DNA from: Chromera velia
Taxonomy: Eukaryota; Sar; Chromeraceae
Direction of reading: 5' to 3'
Assembly (NCBI GenBank): GCA_018398765.1
Contig: JAHBMJ010000015.1
Span: forward strand, 17,501 to 60,437
DNA length: 42,937 nt
This document shows positions 11,323 to 22,549 of the stretch, piece after piece. The notes below the pieces were generated by a model that saw only the letters and a list, made by a program, of their open reading frames with translations, had not been told where the DNA came from and did not search any database. The translations under genes and the position numbers were made by a program. How positions within the stretch are numbered: position 1 is the stretch's first letter; the number at the start of each line of letters is the position of its first letter.

Positions 11323-11740
11323 TTAATATGGGAAGGGGAACCTGTTGCATGCATGTACTACGATCATGGATGCACCTCTCGGTGCTCTCACCCTATATCT
11401 CACCCCTGGGGGCCACGGCATGTCCCGTAGGGACATTATAATACGTATAATGCCGTCTCCGCCGTCTCCGAGCACTCCCCTGCATCTCCTGCGACAAACC
11501 ACAAACCTGTCAAGCTCCCTCAAGTGATTGGAGACGAATCTCTGATACGGAGAACACCAGAAACTGAGATACACTGACTCATCACTGACTCCACGCATTT
11601 CGACTGGCTCCTCGTTGATGCCACACAACCTGGTCCCTGAAACTTCCACCGGTACGTGATGAACAAAGGCTTCATCCTCAAAACCGTCTCTCAACGTTCT
11701 GATAGTCCGCATCCAGCGTGTGTTCCTTTGGGTGCTTACA
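11323..11740 (-). CDS. Uncertain minus-strand ORF upstream of cysteine synthase
   Basis: A frame open on the minus strand includes about 135 codons of fairly balanced composition (RTIRTLRDGFEDEAFVHHV, then GVSDESVYLSFWCSPYQRF). It ends at a stop near 11323. The same frame continues to 12054, but that part overlaps exon 1 of the plus-strand gene and is likely a shadow. No family is recognised. It could be an exon of a divergent gene, a transposon relic, or chance. The opposite strand also carries a 71-codon ORF at 11215-11430, so strand assignment is weak. Confidence 0.25.
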
Positions 11741-11854
11741 GACTGGCTGAGTCTTTTCTGGCACCCTGAACTTTGCTTGGCTGAACAAGTGTGAATCTGG
11801 GAATGCATTTTTGGGGGGAAAGCTGATATATCGGACTTACGTCTCAAGGGAAAA

Positions 11855-14800
11855 ATGGAGACGGCCTGGAGTACTGCGAGTCGTGTGTGCGGCCTTTGCG
11901 CTCTCTCTGTGGGAGTGGCGACAGTCACCTGGCTTGGAATTTCCTCGGCGAGAAAGAGAGGCTCGGCAGCAAAGAGGAAGAGGAGAAGAGAAGAGGCAGG
12001 AGCAAAGTCAAAGGGAAGCTTTTGCGCACTGGTCGGAAACACTCCTTTGGTCAAACTGGAAGAGTGAGTCAGTCATGTGTTGTGCATCTAGCTGTGCATA
12101 CATACACAAAGAGCACAGCCGTGCGCGGAAGGGGCTGGTTGCATGGATGCACACACTCCTCCCTCCCCCCTGCTCCTGTGTGGGTGTGTGGGTGGGTGTG
12201 TCGGTCTTTCGGCCTGCTTTTTCTGCCCTCTCGCATTCTGTCCGCGTGTCTGCGCACCTTCTGGCCCTGCTTGCCCTCCCTCTCACGCCCTCTCACTGTC
12301 ACCGGGTCTTGCTGTCACTCCCTTCACAAACCCATACGAGTGCCAGTGCCTCTATCTCTCCTTTCTTCCTTCCTTCCTTCCTTACCCCCCCACCTGCCCC
12401 TCCAGGGTCTCGAAGGACCTGGGGATCGAATTGTTCGGGAAGGCGGAGTTCCTCAATCCGGGGGGGTCTGTGAAGGACCGCGTGGCCGTGAAGATCATCG
12501 AGGTCGCAGAGGAACAGGGCAAACTGAAAAAGGGTGAGAGAGACAGAGGATCGTGTGTGCGTTTCTTTTGTTCGTTTTTTTGCTCCTTCCCTCGATCTTT
12601 CGTTCGTCCATTAAAGCTGGTGACAGTGAAAAACAGAAGCAATAGGAAAGGTAAAGGGGCAGAAGGGGAGCGAAAAAACCTGGTCTGTTGAAGAGACGAG
12701 AGAAGAAGAATTGGTGGGTGGGCACTGCCCATCTGAGTGCACAGAAGAGCATTTCTTAGCTGCATGGAATCTCTTTGCCGAGCTCGTCTGATTGAAAAAA
12801 AGAGTTCCCTTCATGATCCTCTTTTTCTCGATCAGTCCTCATGCGACTCCCTTCAATCTTTCTCCTCAATTTGAAACCTTTCCTTCCCTCTCCCCCCACT
12901 CCACTGCAGGAGGAACCATCTTCGAGGGCACATCAGGTCTGTCTGTCTGTCTCTCTTTGGCAGAAGGAGCGTATACGAGTAGAATTTCTGAACGCTGTAT
13001 CGCTCCAGTTGAATTGACAGCATGGAAAACGGGAAAAGACGCTGCCGTATGTCTCTGAAGGTGTGATCACGTTGCACTGGCTTGAAGGAGAGAGAAGAGG
13101 AGAGAATAAGGAAGGTGCAGGGAGTCAGACTGCAGGAAAGGAATAATTGCAGACACGTCGAGAACTGCAGGGTAGATGGATTGACCGTACTGAGAAGATC
13201 AATGGATTGATGGACATTTAGACAGACAAAAAATGCGAAGGAGTCTCAGACAGGCACACCGGCAGAAAGAAGGGAGTCACACCAACACGCAGGCAGACAA
13301 CATGGAGAGCGGGGTCTTGCGGGAATGATGCTCGTCTGTAGATCCGTCTGCTCGTCTGTCGTCTGTCCAGGCATCCCTCTGGTTGCATTCCAGACAGGCA
13401 TCTCTGGTGTGTGCGTCTGTGTCGGTCTTTGTGCATGCAGGGAGTACGGGAATCAGTCTCGCTCTGGCAGGCAACTGCAAGGGATACAAGACCGTCATTT
13501 TTGTGCCTAATGATCAGGCAAAGGAGAAGGTGGGTTGCCCTCTGTCGGTCCTCTCTATGGCCACTTCCATAACGTCGCATGGCCCCTCCTCTCCAGCCCT
13601 ACCATGCATAATTTTTCCTCCTGTTTCTCTTTTCATTTCTGCTGTCTTCCATTTCTTTTTCCTGATTTTGGCCCTTTCTTCATTTGACTATGCCTCTTCC
13701 TGCTTTTTTCTCCCTCCCTCCCTTCCTGCCGGCTTTTTTGTGGTCAGTCCTGAATTCTGCTTTCTGATCGAAGGATGCACGCCATCGGCCAACGAACATG
13801 CAAACAAACAATGGAAATGTAAACAAATCACCTTGCAGATCCAAACGCTAGAGGCTATAGGTGCAGAGGTCAGTGACGGCTTTCTTTCTCTCTTCTGTGG
13901 GTTGCTTTTGTGACTTCACTTTCCAATTTTCGTAGGTGTGCGTGCGAATGTCTCGTCGAAGCTCTCCGCTCCTTCTTCCCCCCTACCTCTCCCCATGCAG
14001 CCCTTCCGCCGCCTTCCGATCTCCCTTTCAGTGGAAAATAAGTTCTTATTGTGTCTCTCGTTCTCATTGAACTCGACGTCAAAGGCCGAAGAAGGGTCCT
14101 GAATGTTGAAATTTTTGTGGGACAGAGACGAGGAATGTCGCAGTGAGTCGACGAAAGGAGTTCTCCTCTCTTAATTCGGTCTCGTGTGCGTGCGCGCAGG
14201 TTCGTCTGTGTGACACTGTGGGGATTGTGGACGAGGAACATTTTGTGAATGCAGCGAGAAGAGAGGCGCAGCGTCTAGATCCCCGAGGTGAGCTTTGTCA
14301 CAAGAAGCAAGACTTTGCTCGAACTCATACAGACGAAAGAGATGCGCTCTGCTCTCGATGTGGAAGAAACAAACATTTCAACCTGGGAAAATTTGTGGAC
14401 GTACGTACGAGACATCCAACCGAGACTCCGTTGTCATGTATCCTTTTGGCCATGCACCCCCTCTGCAGGTGAGGGTATCGCTCTGTTCTCCAATCAATTC
14501 GAGAACCTTGCCAACTGCCTCGCTCACATAGAGGGCACAGGTGAGGTCCTTGCGTGCGTCAGGAATTTTTTAAAAAAACCTTGCCAACAGGTGCTGCGGG
14601 TTGAATGCGGTTTAGCGTCCGGCGAGAGGGCTGTCAGACTTTGCCTTTTGGGGGAAAGGGGAGAAGGAGTGAGGGGCGAGACGCTTCATATGTGTGACTT
14701 GCAGAGTGGGCGCACTTGCATGGTTTCTTTGTTGGCTGGTTATTGGTTGGTGGCTTTGTTGGAAAGAGACGGTGCGGAGAATTTATGTGTTTTCTCTTCG

Positions 14801-15375
14801 TCTCGTGTCGTCTCTTCAGACCTCTTTTTTCTCCTCGTAGCGGATTTCTTGATGCCGTGCTTCATCCCAATGCAAATGGCTGGATGAGACTGAACTGCAC
14901 CACTCATGCTTGAAGCACAATAGTACCACAGTGCAACCACTTCCATAACCAGCATGATGACTGTACCACTACTACTCTTGGAGCTTCACTGTTTCTCTAT
15001 GTCACCATCCCAAAGCATACATGCAGGGGAAGAGATCTGGGAGCAGACCGGTGGAGATGTTGACTTTTTTGTGTCAGGCGCGGGGACGGGGGGCACCATA
15101 GCTGGGGTTGCGTTGTGTCTGAAAAAGAAGAAGATGAAATCCAGCGAGCGGGTTGCGACAGTGCGCGGCGGTTGGTTCAAGAGAGTCTTTGGGGGTTGGA
15201 AGAAGAAGGAGTCGGCAGAGGGGCAGAAGAAGAAGGTGAACGACGACGTTGGTGTGATCCTCTCCGATCCTCAGGGAAGCGCTCTGGCAGGCAGGGTGCG
15301 CACAGGCACTCTATTCAACCCTTGGGACAAGGAGGGACACAGGTCGGTCAGGTGTGGATGAGAAAGTGTGAGAGA

Positions 15376-15414
<39 letters not shown>

Positions 15415-17015
15415 TGGGTGTTTGAGTCTTCGGGTGTTCGTTTGAGTGAATGAGTGAGTGAGTGAGTCAGTGAGCGAGCGAGTGAGTAAATGAATATGAG
15501 TGAGCGAATGTGGGTGACAGAATGTGAGTATGTGTTGGTGCACACCTACGCAGATATTCATGTTCATCTACCTGTCTGCCTGTCTGTCTGCTTCCTCCCT
15601 TCAGAAAAAGAATCTCCGTAGACACAATTGTCGAAGGTATCGGGTTGAATCGTCTAACTGCCAATTTTCAAGTCAGCACGTTCAGCTAGAGGCGTGCTAG
15701 GCGGAGGCTATGCTGAAAGGAATGAGGGCATCCATCCGGGGGAGGCAACGTAGATTTCTGTCGTCTGACTGGCTTTACTTGTCTTTTCGCTTGTGCATGC
15801 ACCTCTCTTCCTTGGAAGAAAATTTACATAGAGTGGGACGACGGTTTTTTCTTCCCCTGTCTTGGCATGCTTGTCGCCTATGCATTTCTGTGTTCATCTG
15901 TCTCTTAGTGGCGATTTGACCCGACTCGTACCCCCATTGCAAGGCAAAGCGCATCCATCGCTTCGTGTGATGTGAGCCTCTGTTCTCCGTTCCTGCTTTC
16001 ATCTGTCAAGGTGTACATGCGTGAATGTATATTAGTGTGGGTGCATGCATTCGTGTGTTTGCGAGAGTGCAGCTAGGACTTCCTCTGATTGACCATGCCT
16101 TCAGCGTCTCTGACAGGGAAGCCGTGGCCATCTCGCGATACTTGGTCGGTCCGTGCATTCATCTCTTCATTCTCTTCTGCCCATATACTTCCCTTCTCGT
16201 CGTCTTCGTGAAGTGCCATCTCAGGGTGGTTGAACTGACCTCATTGTGTATTCCTTCGTTCGCATATGAGAATGAGAAAGGGGAAGTGTCTCTTGAAAGC
16301 TCTTTTTCGATCTTGTCCTTTTCCCGCGAGTGGGGGCTCTATCCTTGCTCTTTTTCACCACTGCATGCGCCAGGCCTGTTTGTCCGTCTGACTGGCTGTC
16401 GGCCAGTAGAGTTCCTCAGCCAGTCCGTCAGTCAGTCAGTCAGTCAGTCAGTGAGTCAGTCAGTCAGTCAGTCAGTCAGTCAGTCAGTCTGCTTCCATCC
16501 ATTTAGGGCTTACGTTTGTTCTCCACCCACTCATTTCTTCTTTCTCGTAAAAAGACTCAAACGGTACATGCTTGCAGGTCTTGAAGGAGGGCCTCTTCCT
16601 CGGTTCCTCTGCAGCTGTGAACGTGGCTGCTGTTGTGAAGGGAGTGAAGACAGGGGTGATTCCCCCAGGGTCCAGAGTGGTGACGATTTTGTGTGACTCG
16701 GGGGTGAGGCACCTGTCCAAGCTCTACAGCGTTCCCTTTCTGCAAAGTCGGAAGGACGCTATTTGGCCGGTGCAACCTGTCTCCTCTTCATCATCTTCGT
16801 CTTCCGGAGCGCAGCCTCGAGCCAGTGTCAGTGTCGGACTGGAAACACAAAGAGAGTCGCAGTCGCAAACGGCAGTAAAGCCTGTGAGCAATGAAAAGGT
16901 GGCTGCGGTTGCACACAACAGAAAAGCAGACAAGGAGGCAAGCGACGTAGACTCCTTGCAGCATTTGTTGGAAACGCCTCTTTTTGATTTAGTGGAAGGT
17001 ACCGACAGGTGCTAG
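11855..17015 (+). CDS. Cysteine synthase-like PLP enzyme, membrane-anchored type
   Basis: A fold-type II PLP enzyme of the cysteine synthase/CBS family, closest in motif style to the yeast mitochondrial Mcy1 (YGR012W) type. Exons: 11855-12063, 12406-12533, 12910-12936, 13441-13529, 13839-13868, 14200-14287, 14469-14540, 15027-15342, 15605-15671, 16073-16144, 16578-17015. All phases agree and give 511 residues. An N-terminal hydrophobic segment (LCALSVGVATVTWLGI) is followed by basic residues and suggests a membrane anchor. Active-site features: VGNTPLVKL; the PLP lysine in NPGGSVKDRVA; the substrate loop GTSGSTGISLA; the phosphate-binding SGAGTGGTIAG; and a C-terminal CDSG serine expected near the PLP ring nitrogen. 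Two unusual parts are a Lys-rich insertion (about 15120-15240) after the Gly loop and a ~90-residue Ser-rich tail. Catalysis (sulfide plus an activated serine) is inferred; a related lyase activity is possible. Confidence 0.9.
15377..15490. repeat. (GT)n and GAGT repeats in intron 8 of the cysteine synthase gene
   Basis: About 17 GT units (15379-15412) are followed by a GAGT/GAGC tetramer tract (15446-15490). Both lie between exons 8 and 9. Confidence 0.9.
16420..16491. repeat. (CAGT)n in intron 10 of the cysteine synthase gene
   Basis: About 16 CAGT units with one GAGT variant. The plus strand is open across them (Ser-Gln-Ser-Val repeats), which explains a 223-codon spurious ORF in this intron. 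Confidence 0.92.
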
Positions 17016-17028
17016 TAGCACTGAAAGA

Positions 17029-17110
17029 TCATCATCATCATACGCCGTCGCCATCAGCCAATTTCTAGGCGTCTAGCGTTTGGCGGCAACGCACGAGGCT
17101 AGGCGCCGCA
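17029..17110 (-). repeat. Severely 5'-truncated LINE 3' tail
   Basis: ATCATCATCATACGCC, then an interrupted match through GGCGTCTAGCGTTTGGC, is shared with 34615-34680, the 3' end of the decayed LINE. On the minus strand this reads as the last ~50 bp of the element followed by an (ATG)n tail. It starts 14 bases after the cysteine synthase stop codon, so it probably contributes to that gene's 3' UTR. Confidence 0.65.
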
Positions 17111-17564
17111 CATAAAAAAAAAGAAAAAAAAAATAGGCGTCCTCAACCTTTTTTTTTCTTTTTTTTTTTTAGGTCAACAGTTAGGTTCACATTTTGTGTG
17201 GAAAAGTAAGTTTCAGAGTCGAAAGTGATTCTTTTCCTTTTGGAGGCACTTGAAATAAAAAAATAAAAAAAAAAGAAAAAAAATAGGCCTTCCCAACTTT
17301 TTTTTTTCTTCAAGTTTTTTTTTTTCTATGTGTAGCGCCTAGGCACGAGGCAGTTTAGTTTTTTTTTACGACAGCATTCTACCTTTCTAATAACGCTGCT
17401 AGTGACGCTAAAAAATCATTTTAATTCTAACTTTTATTCCTAGTCACTTTTTGAAAAAAGGATCGGTTACAGCGTCTCGTGCAGCGTGCTAGAGTCTTAC
17501 GCGGTTTCATAAATCATATTTGAGCTTTAATATGGCCAGAATGAACTGAATTATACAATGAATT
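17111..17564. other. Homopolymer-rich AT DNA, no gene
   Basis: Several runs of 8 or more A or T on both strands (17115-17175, 17258-17365). A CCTAGGC-like motif and the words GCGCCTAGGC and GGCGCC recur. No coding potential is seen. Confidence 0.7.
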
Positions 17565-17696
17565 GAACATATCAATCAATCAATCAATCAATCAATTAAT
17601 TGACTGTTTTTACGCTCTGGCTTTACCTAGCTAGTTTCAGAGCTATACTATAGTAGCTCTTATTTGAAGCTCAACTATATAGAAGTTTAGCTGACA

Positions 17697-17727
<31 letters not shown>

Positions 17728-17733
17728 ATGTTC
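17565..17733. repeat. Inverted repeat of GAACATATCAATC... arms
   Basis: GAACAT plus (ATCA)n at 17565-17596 is mirrored as (TGAT)n plus ATGTTC at 17697-17733. The arms are about 32 bp, perfect, with a loop of about 100 bp. The right arm, read on the minus strand, directly follows the 3' end of the LINE at 17774-20371 and can be read as its simple-repeat tail. Confidence 0.85.
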
Positions 17734-20270
17734 CGCCCTAAGGCCTTCCCGCTATGTCTATCTGTCGCCAGAGCTAGCAGGGCGGGGCGTTCCCCAGCCT
17801 AAGCTGAGGTATCAGACCCCGCCCTCGGGGCCCGCCAGAGTCTGTTGCCCTGGCCGCTGCTGCATGATTATTCGTTGTTCGAGCCACGGCTCTGGATCCG
17901 CGTTGGCTTTCCGGCCTGAAAATCGATCTGAAACGGCATGTGATTTGGGCTTCCTCGCTCTTTTTGTTTGCTTTATCAATCTTCTTCTGCGGCTCCCTCC
18001 TTCCCCACCCTAACGCTCCTTCGGTCGTCTCTAAGTTATCAATTGTCTCCTCATATTCTTTTGTTAGTCTCTCGATCGCCCGCTGCCTTCCGGTGATTCC
18101 TGCATGTCTGGCCGCCAGAGCGTCTCCCTCTATGTGTCCGTACCATCCTGGACACTCCTCAAACACCCTCCGTCTGAATAACGTCCATCCCAAAAACTCA
18201 TCCACTCCGGCATGACATTCATTCAACAGAAAACAGAAAAGCGTCGAGTTGTCCCTTTTTCCCTCTTCTCTGTTGAGCCCTTCTCTTTCTGTGGCTGCCT
18301 TTCTGGCTCTTTCTTCCATCTTGCTGTCCCATTTCCCTTCTATCTTTCTGAACATTTCTGCTCTCTCTCTGTCAAAAACAGGACATTCTGTCACCAAATG
18401 GATTTCATCTTCCACCACCTCGATTCCCAACCACCCTCGACAGAACTGGCACATCCTTTTCTGTAACGGCACCTTCTCTCCCCCCCTTACCGGAATTTTT
18501 CCCTGAGTCGCAGCCACAGCCCTGTCTCCCACCCTGCATGCTGCTCTCCTCCTGTGTTCTGATCGCGGCGCCACTCTCGTATAGCAAAAAGGGGCTCTCC
18601 CTATTCTCTCTCTGTCTATTTTCATTGTCGAGCCAACCTTTCTACCTGCTCTGTCTTCAAACAAAGAAAGGTGGAGACGGTTTCCGTTTGAGACCTTTCT
18701 GTGCACGTCAGCCATCATCACTCCTGTCAGTTCTGCCTTCTCCTGACTGCTCTTCTCTCTTATGTTTCTTTCTATTCTATGTGCAAACGCCTCTCTCTTC
18801 TTCTCGTCTAGCTCATTTTTTGTTCTCTTCAGCAGCCATCTCTCTATCCCGTCCACTCTCTCGTTGACTACCTGTGTTCCTCTCTGCCCTACGCTTCCTT
18901 TTAGTCTTTCTCTTGCAAAAGGGTGCATTCCTCTGTCTGTGTAGAGTGCCTGTGCACATTGTTTCAGATGAGGGAAAAGATGAAAAGGATGCATTCCTCT
19001 CCCCCCTCCCATTTCGTTCTCTATCCCCTCTCTCAGGCATGTAAGGATTGCCTGCCCTACCGCTTCGTTTCTTCTCTCCTTTAAAGCCTTCCCTGCCCAC
19101 CGGATCGTTCTGGAAGCCACTTCGAGATCAATCGGAATGAAACCTCCTTCCATCATCAGCGTGTCACAATTCTCTTTCTTTCTCAAACGCAAAACAAACC
19201 TGACAAATCTCCTTTGCTTCTCGTCGAATTCTGCATACGCGCTATCTGGGCATGCATGGATTTCGCATCCATACAACCATACGGCGCGCACTGTCTGTTT
19301 AAATATATTGAAGCAATCAGCGGGTGGAATCCCTCCCTCCCTTCCTATCTTCCCCATCAGTCCCTGCATGCATCTCTCTGCTTTGATTGACCGTGCTTTC
19401 ATCATGGTTTCTAGGTTGCAGTCGGCGGATAGGACTAGTCCCAGGTAGGGTTGCTCTCTTGCTTCTTTCATCACTATCTCCCCCAGTCTAACTTCTTCTT
19501 TCTCTCTTGATGCGATACGGCCAAACCGGACCAATCTCGACTTGTCAGAGAATAGAAGACGGAGAGGTTCTGCAAAGGCTACAAGGTTCGAAAGAAGAAG
19601 GTTCAACTGTCTATCTGAGGATTCGAGGAGTGTTGTGTCATCTGCAAACAGAGGGGCAAGGAAATCGACCCACCTCCCGTTTTCTCCTGCCGGCACCTTT
19701 GGCCTCTGTCTGTCGGTCTGTCGTCTCTGTCCTCTCCTCTTTCCTACTTCCTCTGGCAAGTCATGTGTGTACACAGAGTAAAGGGAAGGGCCGCTCGGGC
19801 CTCCTTGCTTGAGTCCTTTGTCTTCCGGGTACCACATGCTCGTTCCCTTCACCCGTGCCCTCACTTTTTCCAGAGAGGCCTCAACCCATCTGATCAGGCC
19901 TTCCTCCACCCCTGCCTTTCTCAATTTCTCTTTTAACTTTTCAAGCCTCACTTCGTCGAAAGCCCGTGTGAAGTCAACAAAAGCAACACTGAGCACTTCC
20001 ATTCGAGCAATAATGAACAGCAAAAGAAAAATTGCATCGTATGTGCCTGTCTTTCTCTTGTATGCGAACTGCCATGGCGTCTGTCTGGCTTCCTTTTCCA
20101 CCTTTGTTCTCATGATCATGTCCCCCCATTTCGCATCTGCTACCACCAGGTGCACTCCCCTCCATCCCCCAAGTAGTGCGAGTGACTTACCCGGTTTTGG
20201 AAGGGCCGTCACCAGCAAGTCATTCCACCCTTTCGGCCACCAACCAAAACGATATGCAACATTAATTAAC
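17697..20270 (-). mobile_element. 5'-truncated non-LTR retrotransposon (LINE) with (ATCA)n tail
   Basis: The minus-strand reverse transcriptase frame enters abruptly from AT-rich flanking DNA near 20260, inside the N-terminal RT region. No endonuclease domain is present. The 3' end runs past the stop at 17774 to a GAACATATCAATC tetranucleotide tail at 17733-17697. Truncation at the 5' end with a simple-repeat tail is the usual outcome of target-primed reverse transcription. The frame has no premature stop, so the insertion is probably young. Confidence 0.75.
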
Positions 20271-20371
20271 AAAACATACAACAGAGTGAATGTAATTAAG
20301 CATATAGTACATGATTGAAACTGTTTTTCAGACACTATACAATTTAATAATAATACAACTATTGATCTCAA
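17774..20371 (-). CDS. LINE reverse transcriptase, 865-codon open frame
   Basis: Reverse transcriptase of a non-LTR element, which copies its own RNA at a nicked target. Visible motifs in order: GWNDLLVTALPKPGK and GGWRGVHLV (RT motifs 1-2), VAFVDFTRAFDEV (first catalytic Asp), GLKQGGPSGPSLYS (the 'QG.P.GP.L' motif), APLFADDTTLL (the catalytic FADD pair) and YLGLVLSAD. C-terminal to the RT is CQFC...H...CPVF, a CCHC zinc-knuckle-like motif common at the end of LINE ORFs. It is followed by a Lys/Arg-rich tail. The first ~35 residues are encoded by AT-rich flanking DNA and are not part of the element. It differs clearly in sequence and C-terminal finger type from the second LINE at 34.6-38.1 kb. 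Confidence 0.85.
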   Translation of the reverse strand: MRSIVVLLLNCIVSEKQFQSCTICLITFTLLYVLLINVAYRFGWWPKGWNDLLVTALPKPGKSLALLGGWRGVHLVVADAKWGDMIMRTKVEKEARQTPWQFAYKRKTGTYDAIFLLLFIIARMEVLSVAFVDFTRAFDEVRLEKLKEKLRKAGVEEGLIRWVEASLEKVRARVKGTSMWYPEDKGLKQGGPSGPSLYSVYTHDLPEEVGKRRGQRRQTDRQRPKVPAGENGRWVDFLAPLFADDTTLLESSDRQLNLLLSNLVAFAEPLRLLFSDKSRLVRFGRIASREKEEVRLGEIVMKEAREQPYLGLVLSADCNLETMMKARSIKAERCMQGLMGKIGREGGIPPADCFNIFKQTVRAVWLYGCEIHACPDSAYAEFDEKQRRFVRFVLRLRKKENCDTLMMEGGFIPIDLEVASRTIRWAGKALKERRNEAVGQAILTCLREGIENEMGGGRGMHPFHLFPHLKQCAQALYTDRGMHPFARERLKGSVGQRGTQVVNERVDGIERWLLKRTKNELDEKKREAFAHRIERNIREKSSQEKAELTGVMMADVHRKVSNGNRLHLSLFEDRAGRKVGSTMKIDRERIGRAPFCYTRVAPRSEHRRRAACRVGDRAVAATQGKIPVRGGEKVPLQKRMCQFCRGWLGIEVVEDEIHLVTECPVFDRERAEMFRKIEGKWDSKMEERARKAATEREGLNREEGKRDNSTLFCFLLNECHAGVDEFLGWTLFRRRVFEECPGWYGHIEGDALAARHAGITGRQRAIERLTKEYEETIDNLETTEGALGWGRREPQKKIDKANKKSEEAQITCRFRSIFRPESQRGSRAVARTTNNHAAAARATDSGGPRGRGLIPQLRLGNAPPC

Positions 20372-20417
20372 AAAAATAAAACTTGAAGAAGAAAATATTG
20401 AAAACTATAGATTGGAG

Positions 20418-20485
20418 AGAACAGTTTTGATCAAATAGTATACTGTTTTGGACAGAACAGTTTTGATCGAATGGTATACTGTTTT
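20418..20485. repeat. Tandem pair of a 32-bp dyad element
   Basis: Two near-identical units (20418-20449, 20454-20485) of AGAACAGTTTTGATC(A/G)AAT(A/G)GTATACTGTTTT, split here for reading as AGAACAGTTTTGATC and GTATACTGTTTT. Each unit has inverted ends (AACAGT...ACTGTT). Flanking DNA is AT-rich and non-coding. Confidence 0.8.
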
Positions 20486-22510
20486 AAAATAGCACTATTC
20501 TGACCTAGATTCTGATGGGCAAAAAGAGAAGCCTATAGAGAGAAGCTCACCCAGAGAGAACGCCACAGTGTATATATATCAACGTATAGACACTGGCTCT
20601 TAGAGTCAGAACCTATATAGTCCAGAACACAAATCTATCAATAAAAGTACCCACATTGGTCTCACAAAAATATTCGAAACAATCTTCTTGGTGATTCACT
20701 ACAAATGAGGAACAAGACTTTCCACGCCTAGTTCCACGCACGTCCCCGTATCAATCATTTCATTCATTCATGCAGGTACTCCAATGCATTCATTTTGTAT
20801 TCTACCAAACATTCACTCCTTCATCCTACTACTAAGGCATTCATCAACGTGTGGATTCAATCATTGATCCTGAGAGTAGCACTCACCGGACTCATCTCGC
20901 TGGGCTGCACACAGATCCATATCCCGGTCTGCTCTTGCCGTTCCCTTTTGTCTCTCTCACCGTCTTGACTCTTAAACATACAACTTGATCTCAATTGATA
21001 CTTTTTTCCCCCCTCCACTACACTTCCATACAGGCTTGACGATCACTCAAGCCTTTCAATTTCTTCTGCCCACTCCCCTGATGTCTGTGTGTGTTTAGCT
21101 TCTGTCTCTGTCCCCCTGGGTCCCTGCATGGCCCATGCAGCAGAATTCCAAGAAATCCAGAAGGACAACCGACCCAACAATTGACATCCTCCGGGAGAAA
21201 GGCTCGTCCTCGTCTGAAATACCCTCTTCTTTGTTCATCTTGTTTCTTTCTACTTTCTTTCAACACGTCCTTTGTCTTCTTGTCAACAGCAATAAAGAGC
21301 GAAGGAAGGACTGATCGATTTGTCCCGTCAACGGCCCCTTCCCGCATCCCCCTCGTGTCACCACGCATGCATCAGAACAAACAAACGAGCAAACAAAAGA
21401 AGGAGGAAAAAGAGAGGAAAGACAGACCCCCAGAACCAACCCCGCCTCCCTCCCTCCAGAGCTTCATGGGGAGACCTCCCGTGTCCTCCCGTCGCCATGA
21501 GGTCACGCAGGAGAGAAGAAAAAAAAATATCGAGAGGAGTGGAACGTGCATCTGCATGCAGAGACAACATGATATAGAGACATGTGACACAATGGGGGGG
21601 GGGAAGAGACTTCTGTGCATGCATCTGTGTGTCCCTGAACCACACAACTAAATGCAGAACTTCCTTCCTTCCTTCCTTCCTTCCTTCCTTCCCACAATGG
21701 TCGCTTCACACTCAGCAAGGAGCCAAGACAACAATCTCAGGCTTAATTACCGCCACGTGTTCCTTCCCTCTGCACTTGCATCTGCAAATGTCCAAAGGCA
21801 TACAAGGCACTGCCCACACAAACAGTCACCAGGTGTGCGAAGGAACTCAACTCACAGGCATACCTTGACTTTTCACAATTTCTTTAAACGCAATTTCTGT
21901 GCGTTATTTGCTCATGAGAGACCTGTTTCACGTGTACATTCTGCAAATCAGAAGGAAGGCAGTAAGTCCTGAGAGACATTGATTGACACACCATGCAATT
22001 GAGTGTACACAAATGCAGATATCCACCCCTGTGTGCAATGACTATCGAGAGAGGCCCATTATTGACTGACTTCAGACAGACATCCAGCAGTCTGAGCGCC
22101 AGACAGAGAAACAACCCCTAGCGGTCGACTGGGCAGATCCAATACATGCAGGAGGTATGCAAGTCGCCCGCTGAGCAAAACCCGACCCCTCCCCCGCGTT
22201 AGTCCTCCTGGCAGCCTGAAATGCTGCGGGGCCTCCTGGGCTCGCCTTCTCGCGAGGACTTGAGTCAACGTCAGGGAGAGGAAGGGAGGGAGGAAAGGGC
22301 CTATCTCACCCCCCTCCGGAAAGGGAAACCTCCTGCCTGCCTCCCTGCCGGGGGTGCAAGGGCGTCCCCGTGGAGTGAATGCATGAGGGGATCAGACAGA
22401 TCCTTCCTTCCTTCCATCGATCGATCGATCGATAAGCAGGCAGGCACTGGAGGGAGCTAGAGTGGACCGAAGGGAAGTAGAGGACGTCCTGAAAGAAACA
22501 GACAAGTCCA

Positions 22511-22549
<39 letters not shown>

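Noticed and set aside
16025-16696. Plus-strand 223-codon ORF with Ser-Gln-Ser-Val repeats
   Set aside because: It runs through cysteine synthase exon 10, intron 10 and the CAGT microsatellite in another frame.
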